Assembly (NCBI RefSeq): GCF_032118995.1 | Contig: NC_092650.1 | Location: 3,348,001 to 3,412,000, forward strand | Direction of reading: 5' to 3' | DNA length: 64,000 nucleotides | Source of the DNA: Asterias amurensis | Taxonomy: Eukaryota > Echinodermata > Asteroidea > Forcipulatida > Asteriidae | In this document: positions 12,039 to 21,276 of the stretch, piece after piece | How positions within the stretch are numbered: the first letter of the stretch is position 1 | Layout: each line of letters opens with the position of its first letter | Translations under genes and position numbers: made by a program | The notes under the pieces: model-generated | What the model was told of the DNA's origin: nothing | Seen by the model: the letters and a program-made list of their open reading frames with translations, nothing else | Database searches by the model: none

Positions 12039-12264
12039 GGTTCTTTATATTATTTACCTCGACTTCGTCTCGGTAAAACCACTAGTTGAAAACCTCTTCA
12101 CCACACATTGATTCCCTTAATTAAACACCTGTTTTCAGCAGCTTTTGAACTGGTTCTTTATACTATTTACCTCGACTTCGTCTCGGTAAAACCACTAGTT
12201 GAAAACCTCTTCACCACACATTGATTCCCTTAATTAAACACCTGTTTTCAGCAGCTTTTGAACT
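12039..12264. repeat. 113-bp direct tandem duplication
   Basis: Two nearly identical units (12039-12151 and 12152-12264), each from GGTTCTTTATA through CTCGACTTCGTCTCGG, GATTCCCTTAATTAAACACC and TTTTCAGCAGC. Only one or two differences, so the event is recent. Confidence 0.9.
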
Positions 12265-12691
12265 CGTTTCTGTTGCATTCCACCAAACCGCTCGTTTCTG
12301 AAACAATACTGGAGTGGTTTTTGCTAACAAAACAGTTTGATGGCAGTTTGTTATATAATCACTTAATGTAATCCACCATATACATAAACTGACACACCTG
12401 TTAGAAGTATGAGATCGATCGGCCATTTGGGTCACGAAAAAATAGTGTGAACCGATTACACATTTTTGCAGGCTATCGATTATAAACAAAAGTTAATGAA
12501 ACGTTCACTGAGCGATGAACTCCAAATGGAAATCAATTTTATTTATTTATCATCAAAATATGACATTCCAGACAAACATTATTTTCAGAATGTACGTTTT
12601 CAACTATCATCGTCAACACACTGTAAAGGTTTTTATGTAAATCTGTGACCTTAAACGATTTTGTTCCCCAACCAGTTCTGTAATGTTCCCT

Positions 12692-12953
12692 ATAGGGCAT
12701 TGGACACCTTTGGTATTTTCAAAGACCAGTATTATCACTTGGTGTATCCCACCACATGCATAATCAATGACAAAACCTGTGAAAATTTTGAATCAATTAA
12801 TCATCGAAGTTGTAAGAAAATTATGAGAAGAAAAAGAAAAAAAAAACATGCTGCATAAATTTATTTGCTTTCAGGTGCATAAAAAGTATACGGAGTAGGT
12901 TTTATGCTAATGATTATTCTGAGTAATTACCAATAGTGTCCAGTGCCTTTAAG
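12692..12953. mobile_element. family A MITE
   Basis: Ends GGGCATTGGACACCTTTGG and AATAGTGTCCAGTGCCTTTA, interior CTTGGTGTATCCCACC and ATCATCGAAGTTG. Confidence 0.8.
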
Positions 12954-13018
12954 CAAATTTGTTCTCTGCTTAAAGCAGCTCTATAATTGGGCCATGGTTC
13001 CAATTTCGTGTCCAATGA

Positions 13019-13142
13019 GACGCTTGGTGGCAGCAGACTTGCCAGGTAAGTCATTGTTCTCGGTAATACACAAAACATTGCTTAGAACTATACGTAACTA
13101 TGTAACTTTCACTTGGTAAGTCTGCTGCCACCTAGCGTTCCA
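13019..13142. mobile_element. family F foldback MITE
   Basis: Inverted ends GACGCTTGGTGGCAGCAGAC and GTCTGCTGCCACCTAGCGTT around a short AT-rich centre. Other copies: 21721-21857, 27874-27976 and a truncated one at 63776-63835. Confidence 0.85.
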
Positions 13143-13849
13143 AACACTACCATAAGGTCGAAGAGAGCAAACTGTTTTCAACATTTCACATCTTGTTCCA
13201 TCCTTCGCTCGTCCCCCAGCGCCTTGGCTTAACCAAAGGCGCTTGGATAGACAAACGTATCAAGCACGCTCATGGTCTATCCAGAAAATTCCCAGTCCCA
13301 TCATGCAACACATTTTCACTGGTTCTATCTCTATGCACTGCACGCATGACGTACTTCCTGGTAAAGAATCTATACCCAAATAGCCAATCCCAGCGGTCCT
13401 GGATAGCCGCTCGGGCCGAGCGAAGTTCCATACACACCTGACACAAAACGGACTAGTTTACAAAAAGCCATTCAGGAATTGTGGACACAATACCATGTGA
13501 TACTATTTGGTTTGGGTACAATTTCTCCGGGTATACACTCACAACAAACAGTGCACTTGTATAGGGGGCACCATATCTCAAAAAGGCTAATACACGTGGG
13601 CTTCATGACTTATGTTAAGAAACGAACGCACGAGCTGTGTGGTGGAATACAAAAGAAACGAGTTTGAAGGCTGTTAATGAAAACAAACAAGTGTTTGCTT
13701 ATTGAAAAATAGAACTATGACAAAACACAACGGTCAATTGATTGAATGAAAACGAATTGGCTTTAGATAAACATCAGATCGAAAAACCTCAATAACAACA
13801 AAACAATTATTGAATAAAAATATAACAATTGAAAATTCGCTCCAAATAA

Positions 13850-14148
13850 GCATTCTTTGTTCCCTTTTGTTGAGAACACGTGCAGTCCGTGACATGTGTT
13901 TCAATGTACACAAACGAAAACGTGTCTTACGAAACAAGAGAATAAAATAAAAAGTATTGGCATTAAGAAATCGTAGATGGCAAAACAAACCAAATTTCAT
14001 TTTTGTTTATTTGCAAGCTGTCAGGAAAAGTGTATAAATAAGCAGCTATTGCGAGTATTTGTCACTCTTGCAAGTGTAATCGTCAGTTGCAGACCAACCA
14101 ACAGAGTTCTTAGCATTTTCGTCGAGTTGAGAGATTTCGAACCCCATC
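13850..14148 (+). promoter_or_regulatory. promoter block of the Ser-Gly gene, shared with the inverted copy
   Basis: This block matches the reverse complement of about 11156-11460 over nearly 300 bp: shared words include GTGTTTCAAT, AGAAATCGTAGATGGCAAAA and GCAAGCTGTCAGGAAAAGTG. Here a TATA box (TATAAATA, 14033-14040) follows the last word; in the other copy that site is lost. Transcription probably starts some 30 bp further on, near 14065. The start point is inference. Confidence 0.6.
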
Positions 14149-17100
14149 ATGGCATCTACCCGTCTCATCCTCGCCAGTGTGCTTATGGTTCTGCTTGTCC
14201 GTAAGTTTTGTACACGTAAGGGGCACTGGACACTGTTGGTAATTATTCAAAATAATAGTTAGCATAACAAAAGTTACTGGGTGACAATCAATGGGGAGCT
14301 GCTGATAGCAAAACACATTGTTAGAAACGGCTCCCTCTCAAGTAACGAAGTTTTTGAGAAAGGGGTAAGTAATTTTCTCAGTCAAATAATAAAGACTTTA
14401 GCTAAAGTTATTCACTGTTTTTTCGTGCGAATTCGATATGACAAATAATTGAGCAAAAATTTTCACATGCAGGTTTGCTATTATCTGCATAAAGTTGGGA
14501 TACACCGAGGGAGAATACCGCTTGAAAATTACCAAACGTGTGCAGTGCCTGTATGATTGTTTATGTTTTAACTATTGGCCTTTACGTTTGGTACGTATAT
14601 ACATGGAAGTGTATTATGACGTCATATCGAGAGAAAAAAAATCGAGCCCTACTGTCCACCAGGGCGGAATAGTGGCGCCCGATTTTGTTTCTCGATATTT
14701 ATTTATACAGTTCCGAAAGATACACTTCGTATGTAGGCTATTGTGTTCATTATAGATATAGATACTTTGTTTTGCTTATTTTTGCAGCAATACGCTTTAA
14801 AGCAAGTGGACACTATTGGTAATTCTTAAAAAATAATTATTACTATAAACCTTTCTTGATTACGAGTAATGGGGAAAGTTTGATAGTATAAAACATTGTG
14901 AAAAACAGTTCCCTCTGAAGTGGAGTAGTTTTCAAGAAAGTAGTAATTTTCCACGAGTTTGATTTCGAGACCTCAAATTTAGAGTTTGAGGTCTCCTGAA
15001 AGCATGTAACTTTGTGTTACCATGGAGGGACAAGGGTGTTTTTTCTTTCAAAATGACCCCAGGGGCCAAATTCATAGAGCTGCTTAAGCAAAAAAATTGC
15101 TTAAGCACGATAACAGCTCACTTATTTTACACATGTTACTGGCCAACATTTCATGCCATATACATTGCTTATGACTAGTATTAAGCTGTTGTTTACTTAG
15201 CATTACAATTGAGTGTAGTCTTGGCCGGTAATCTGATTTTACTAAGTAATGAATTTTTTGCTTAAGCAAATTTTTTTGCTTAAGCAGCTCTATGAAATTG
15301 GGCCCAGTACTCACTAGGTGTTATCCCAACACTTTATAATAACAAATCTGTGATTTTTTTTACCCATTTGGTAGTAGAAAAGTTGCAGAAGAATAATACA
15401 AGAAAAACATCCTTGTTCATCTTTGTGTGCTTTTAGATGCATTTATATAAAAGGCTTCACCTAAAATTGTATTTAAGTCACCTGGAAGTGGTATTTTTTT
15501 CAAAATAAATCTTTTGCCACTAATATATGTGTTTTGATGAGTGGAATGTGAATAAACAGTTAACTAAGGTTTAAAAAAAATCAGTTCTTATGTTATTTAC
15601 AAATTTAAGAGTAGACCCCGACCCGAGAGGGCACTGTTTGTGACGTCAATCGAGGCAGACTTTGCCTGTAATGCGTAGAGTAAACCCAATTGCAAAGTAC
15701 ATGTACGGACCAAGTTGTGAGTTTGTACGTTTAAAAAAAAAAAGTTTTTTTGTTTTTTCCCGGCAATGCCGACCAGGTGTATTGCTGCTGAATGCAGAAA
15801 AACACTTTTTGAAATGTACCAACTCACGACTTGGACGTACATGTACTTTGCACGTGTGTTTACTATATACGCATTGCAGGCAAAGTCTGCCTCGATTGAC
15901 GTCACAAAAAGGGTAGGCGGAGTCAGCCCCCCAAACAAATTTATATATTTTTTAAACATATAAATCGTGACAAACAATTAATAAAAAAATTGTTTTATTT
16001 TTCGTAAGCATATACTCTTATGTTTGAAAGAAAACAAATTCTTTTTCCAGGTGACTTTAATTATTAATATTGAGTGAGAAAATACCTCTTTCTAAAAAAA
16101 GAGTTACCCCAGGGGGAGCCGTTTATCACAATGTCTTATATCAACAGCTCTCCATTGCTCGTTACCATGTAAGTTTGTATGCTAACCATTATTTTGAGTA
16201 ATTACCAAATTAAAGTGCCTTTAAAAATCAACAAAACTTAAATCCGAAAAATAGACGTGAGGCAGATACAAAACGACAATTAAAGGGTATATAATGAAAA
16301 AAAAACCACAATGTCCACAGGTTTACACTAAACGTACACAGTTTGAAGATAATGATTGTAGAAAGCTTCCCTGAAAATATTACGTGCTGAGGTGCTGCAG
16401 TTATTGAGAAATGAGTAAAACAATGTCATGCAGTAAGTAAAATTTGAAGGGAAGCTTTCCACTATCATTATCTTCAAACCATGTAAGTTTAATGTAAATC
16501 TATGGACATTTTGAAAAAGTACCCAAATCCTTTAAAGGAAAATAACAGAATTGGTTTTTGCTAACAAAACAGTTGCTGACAGTGTAAGCACTTGATGTAA
16601 TCCACCATATACATAAACTGACAAACCTGTAGAAGTTTGAGATCGATCGGCCGTCTGGGTCACGAGAGAATAGTGAAAAACCGTTTACAAATTTTGCACT
16701 GCTTTGATGCCAAAATGAAAATAAATAAAACGCTCACTGAGCGATAAACTCCACACGCAAATAATATGACATTTAAGACAGAAATATTTCAAGGGATGTT
16801 TTCAACTATCATCATCATTAGACCGTGTAAGTTTTATGTAAATCTGTGGTCTTCACTATTTTTGTTTCTTACCAACTCTGTAACGTTCCTTTAAGCGACA
16901 ACGGACTTCTTTATGGTAAATTTTTTTGTTTTCCTTCAAGTTTTGAGGTTGTTAAAGGATACAACATTTTTTTTATTTTTAATGATTGTTGGATTTGTTT
17001 CCCTTTCTTTTTGCACAGAAGCATGTACGGCATGGCCATGGAACAATCACCACAACAGTAAGTATTTTTTAGTGTCATTAGGGGGGAGGGAGTGACCAAT

Positions 17101-18435
17101 AGAATGTTCAAGTCTCGCACGTATTCGAACATTGGAGCCCGTTCAAAGGTTGTGTCATACATAAGTCACGTTACGCAAGCAAAAACGTGAACGTGAACGT
17201 CAGTGCATTCAATGTGACGTCACCAGTGCGCTCAATGTGACGTCACCACATTGGGCTTATTTCATGCTCACGTATGACGTCTGCACGTACGAAGCTGACG
17301 TGAGAAATGGTAACTTCTCGTATGCTTATAAAGTATATAAGATTTTTTTCAACAACATTTTCTGACGTTCAACGTTCACGTTTTTGCTCGCGAAACGTGC
17401 AGCCATACCTCCCTATTATTCTCACGAATACACACGAGACATTGTACGTGGACCGTGTCATGTGTAGTCTTGTCCCAAGACGGTAGTGCTCGACATTGGA
17501 TAGTGTGAACACGCTCAATTGTAAATCTTTAAAGCGCGCCCTCTTTCACTAGAAAGATTGACTGGCGATAGACTGGGCCTCTGTCTTTATCCGCAACGTC
17601 AGATGTTCAGGCTAGACTGGGTACACCACATCTATGTTCGTGACAAGAAAATAACATCGCCTGCTTGTTCACCATTATAAAAACCACACACCAACACCTT
17701 AGAAGTACGTTCGCCTAACGGTTGTCAACGTTCGCCAACAGTGGCGTCGCAAAACTTGTTCCAGTCGAAATTGTTGGCGAACGTCGTGCGCAAACGGCAA
17801 GTGGAACGCATCCCTGATCTCGCTTCCATGCGGTGTAAACCTTTTCTGTTGAATTTTCAATCGTAACAATTTTAAACTAATTTGTGTTTATCTTTTTGTT
17901 TGTAGACCATCGCTGGCAGCACTCTAGTGGTTCCAGTTCCCAAGAAGAATCAGGTTCCGGCTCCGGCATTAATTGCGGGTCAGGATCTGGGTCAGGTTCT
18001 GGGTCAGGTTCTGGGTCAGGTTCTGGGTCTAGATCTTGTTCGGGATCAAACTCTGGTTCTGGGTCAGGTTCTGGGTCAGGTTCTGGGTCAGGTTCTGGGT
18101 CAGGTTCTGGGTCTGGTTCTGGATCGGCTTCTGTGTCAACAACCGTGCCTACTACTACCACTATAAGTATGGTAACCTCTGACCCCGGAGATTCTAGTTT
18201 CTCAAGCTACAACTCCGTGCCTACTACTACTACTAGTGTGGTGACCTCTGACCCCGGAAGCGAAACCAGTGTGGTAACTGACCCCGTAGATTCTAGTTTC
18301 TCAAGCTTAGACACTACTACTGACAACTCCGTGCCTACTACTACTACTACTGCTACTACTACTAGTGTGGTGACCTCTGACCCCGTAGATTCTAGTTTCT
18401 CAAGCCTAAGCAGTTTTCAACCAGATGCACGCTAA
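14149..18435 (+). CDS. small secreted Ser-Gly-repeat protein (serglycin-like core, 206 aa)
   Basis: Exons: 14149-14200, 17019-17057, 17906-18444 (stop at 18433-18435); phases agree. Residues 1-19 form a signal peptide ([19 protein letters not shown], likely cut after QA). Then a short His/Trp/Asn-rich head with a Cys ([10 protein letters not shown]), an acidic SSSQEE stretch, then about 25 Ser-Gly pairs over residues 46-105 with two more Cys, then a Thr/Ser/Pro tail with repeats of VPTTTT and VVTSDP-DSSFSS. Ser-Gly runs beside acidic residues are classical glycosaminoglycan attachment sites (serglycin), and the tail looks mucin-like for O-glycans; so a secreted proteoglycan or granule core is likely. 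I know no named orthologue. A 3' exon (18927 to about 19240) follows. Confidence 0.7.
14217..14552. mobile_element. family A MITE in Ser-Gly gene intron 1
   Basis: Starts GGGGCACTGGACACTGTTGG just after the exon 1 donor and ends near ACGTGTGCAGTGCCTG; interior GAAACGGCTCCCTCTCAAG. Confidence 0.8.
15058..15305. mobile_element. family C MITE, nested
   Basis: Ends GGGGCCAAATTCATAGAGCT and AGCTCTATGAAATTGGGCCC; inner inverted TTAAGCAAAAAAATTGCTTAA-like words. Full relatives at 23807-24040 and 31501-31729. Confidence 0.85.
15474..16056. mobile_element. foldback element D, nested
   Basis: Outer ends TTAAGTCACCTGGAA and CCAGGTGACTTTAA are inverted. Inside, about 115-bp arms (15637-15735 and 15810-15915) pair: GACGTCAATCGAGGCAGACT with AGTCTGCCTCGATTGACGTC. 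Confidence 0.8.
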
Positions 18436-18571
18436 GTATGCATGGTAAGAACAGCCATAATTTTAATAATACTTTCGTGCTTATAACGTGTTAATGTTTG
18501 TGCGTTTCGGCACAAAATGAAATCCCGTGAACCGAATCATATTATTCTACCAAACGTATTTTTTATAACAT

Positions 18572-18858
18572 CTTTAAAGACTATGGATACTATTGGATTG
18601 TCAAAGACCAGTACTTCTCACTTGGTGTATCTCAACATAATGTGCACAAAATATACACAAACCGGTGAAAATCTGAGTTTAATTTAATTGGTCGTCAAAA
18701 TTGCGACATAATGAAAGAAAAAAAAAACACCCTCGTCACACGAAGTACTGTGCTTTCAGATGCTTGATTTCGAGATGCTTGATTTCGAATTCTAAACCTG
18801 TAAGGTTTTTTGATAATAATTATTTTGAGTAATTACCAATAGTGTCCACTGCCTTTAT
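18572..18858. mobile_element. family A MITE in the last intron of the Ser-Gly gene
   Basis: Ends AAGACTATGGATACTATTGG and AATAGTGTCCACTGCCTTTA; contains the CTTTCAGATGCTTGATTTCG word. Confidence 0.8.
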
Positions 18859-18926
18859 AAAAAAGATAGTTGATGATAATTAAATAATTTGAAAAAAAAA
18901 AAAATAATGAACTTGTATGTTTACAG

Positions 18927-19240
18927 GAGCAGAAGAAACCGGATGATGACGGACAACTTGACGGCTTTTGATTCTTCTGATGAAGAATAGATTATAGATC
19001 AACGTTTATTACAATTATTTCTTTATTTTATTAGTCTAGAGTAAATTGACGAAATGAACCTACACTCAGAAAGGTTATTATTTTATTAAGCAATGTTTTA
19101 CCGACATTTTTTTCAACTACCAATGTTATTTTTCTTTTCCTCCGGTGTTAATCATTTCCATATATACTGTCCATCATGTTTTAGCATTCTATTCAAAACT
19201 TGTTTAGTACGACAACAAATAAAATTTTAACATTATAATC
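18927..19240 (+). other. 3' terminal exon of the Ser-Gly gene with poly-A signal
   Basis: Acceptor TTTACAG precedes GAGCAGAAGAAACC; AATAAA lies at 19218-19223. The matching acceptor and first 40 bp occur in the inverted copy (10448), which supports real splicing from the CATG|GTAAGA donor at 18444. In the main frame the stop falls 9 bp before that donor, making this exon 3' UTR. In another frame it would encode a short acidic end, LTAFDSSDEE. Confidence 0.55.
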
Positions 19241-19438
19241 TTAAATGTTATAATTAAAGGGAAGGTATACACTTATCATAAAATATTTATGCGCAACTTT
19301 TGAATAATTGGGATGAATAATCCCTATGACCTTTATCACGCCGTCACCGTTGTGGTCGTGTTTCCTGTTTCCAATAACGGTATTGAATGCTAACATTAAT
19401 TGCGCAAACATGGCACCAGACTGTTATTTCGTCCAGCC

Positions 19439-19573
19439 TTAGGCCGTGTCCGAAACGGCGACTTCGGCTACAGCTTCGGCTAGATCGCGCGCGTCTGCCT
19501 ATTCTTCAACACTGGTAGACGCGCTGATCTAGACGTAGCTGTAGCCGAAGTCGTCGTTTCGGACACGGCCTTA
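19439..19573. mobile_element. family K foldback element
   Basis: Arms pair around a centre near 19503: GGCCGTGTCCGAAACGGCGA with CGTCGTTTCGGACACGGCC, and CGGCTACAGCTTCGGCTAGA with the later AGACGTAGCTGTAGCCGAAG. A second copy is at 56667-56806. Confidence 0.85.
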
Positions 19574-19799
19574 GTTTGATAATACGTTGTGTTGGAATAG
19601 AGTGAAATCAAGATGGCCACACCGTGATAAAGGTCTACGAGTGACACTTTTGACATTGTGTGTTCCTTCAGGAATTTTGTTTACTGCGTGGACATTATAA
19701 ATTCTGAATTTTCGGCGATATCTTAAAAACGCTACAAAAATGAAATAGTTACAACTTCGGTTAAAAGATTGAAACAGTTGAACCGTTCCAAAATCAAAA

Positions 19800-20010
19800 G
19801 GTATAGACGATGTGACCTCTGACGTCACTCGAAAACCATAACATGATTCGCGCGCATACCGCCGGGCAAAACCTTTGTGTTTGGCAGCCAGCTAGAAAGT
19901 ACACGCAATCTTACCATGACGCGTCTTTTTGCCCGGCAAAACATGACCTAGACAGTGTTTTGTCAACTAAGGGCGGTTTGAATGTAAGCAGAGGTCACAT
20001 CATCTATACT
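19800..20010. mobile_element. family G MITE
   Basis: Ends GTATAGACGATGTGACCTCT and AGAGGTCACATCATCTATAC; interior CGAAAACCATAACATGATTC and GGCAGCCAGCTAGAAAGT. Second copy at 22147-22361. Confidence 0.85.
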
Positions 20011-21276
20011 TTCCTTTCAAGATAATGGGAATAAATAACAAAGACAAATTACATATACGTTGCATCTTGTCATCGGAGAGCAATTTACATGCAATCTCAC
20101 TAGTTACATGTGCGAATTTGTACTTCATTGAGGATTGTAAGAGATCGTTAGGGAAAAAACCTCCTGTCGTGCTACCAAAGTCTTCATTTTGTTTACAGTG
20201 CAATTGGTTGCCACCAAGTTGCCTTTGAAAAGTGCTAAATGTGACACAAGGCTTTCTTAATAATTTTCTATTTATAGTTATGTGTCTAAATCTCTGTTTT
20301 ATAAGAGATTACTTAAGTTATGAAATACTTATCTGTCATTAGCATAAAAAAGAGGTATCTCAATCAAAATTAAATTTATGTTAACAGCATAAGTTTCATG
20401 GTCCCAATTTCCAAAAAGCATGGTCAACGCTTAACCTTTTTAGAGAGTAGGCCTATGGCATAAAGTAATTTGTTCTTTCGTCAAAAACATTGCTCTTTTA
20501 AAGTGGTATATCGGTTACTGAATAAATTTAAATTCTGAAATGATAAACCGTTCTTCTCGCTTTGATTTTTTACTTGTTTGTTTTAAAGTCGTGTCCCTAA
20601 AAAGGTGACCCCTCTGCTGTCGCATTACCAGGTGATGTCGTGGGTGTGATCCCTGGCAACCCGACAGTTACACTGTTCCATACCCCCCTTCCCGAACAAA
20701 GATATTAGCGAGGTTTAGGTGCACGTTACGCAAGCAAATACGTGAACGTGAACGTGAAAAATTGTGTTGTTTCTAAGTGACGTCGCCACTTTGGGCTTAT
20801 TTTATGCTCACGTATGACGTCTGCGTTGTTTCTGGGTGACGTCGCCACTTTGGGCTTTTTGATGCCCAAACTGTACACGTCCGCCATAAAATTTTGTTGC
20901 GTATTTCTATGTGAAATGAATGAGGTCAAAGGTGAAAGTACACGAGCTTCGAAGTTGTGACGTCAGATGTTCAGGCTAGGTGGTAAAGACTTGCGTCCGA
21001 CGCGTGGCCGCTTCATCCTCAGTTTGTCATGGGGTGCGCTCCAGGAGTCGCCGCCATCACCTGGTCTCTTCCAATCGCTGCTCTTCTCAGCTCTCCTACC
21101 TACCACCCCATTCAGCCCATGGAGCTATACAAAGTCCTTTAAGCTCAATGCTCATCCCATGTACATTTCCCACCATGGTGGACAGAGTCTCCGAGAACAG
21201 ATTGCCTTTTGACACCGGCGCGATAATTCAGAGTTTTCAGGCTCAAATCAACATTTTGTCTTTGTTCAATCTAAAA

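Larger units (their letters stand above)
11156..14148. other. intergenic region between divergent Ser-Gly copies
   Basis: Both outer ends (about 11156-11460 and 13850-14148) are inverted copies of one promoter block. Between them: an AT-rich part, a 113-bp tandem duplication (12039-12264), a family A copy (12692-12953) and a family F foldback (13019-13142). No gene recognised; the reading frames near 11521-11790 and 13193-13441 match nothing I know. Confidence 0.6.
14796..16229. mobile_element. family A MITE split by two nested elements
   Basis: The left part starts AAGCAAGTGGACACTATTGG (14796) and the right part ends AATTAAAGTGCCTTTA (16229). Inside it are a family C element (15058-15305) and a foldback element D (15474-16056). 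Once both are set aside, the rest reads as one family A copy. Confidence 0.7.
19241..21276. other. intergenic spacer
   Basis: Contains foldback K (19439-19573), element G (19800-20010), and a region at about 20715-20960 with CACGTTACGCAAGCAAA and GTGACGTCGCCAC words that also appear at 17150-17420. The last part (about 20960-21276) is probably the 3' UTR of the channel gene on the minus strand. No gene recognised. Confidence 0.5.

Noticed and set aside
15597-15977. 126-codon minus-strand frame
   Set aside because: It spans the two arms of foldback element D, so the protein is a mirror product of the palindrome.
17877-18161. Minus-strand frame with Glu-Pro-Asp-Pro repeats
   Set aside because: It is the exact complement of the Ser-Gly repeat exon; the plus strand has signal peptide, splice sites and matching phases.
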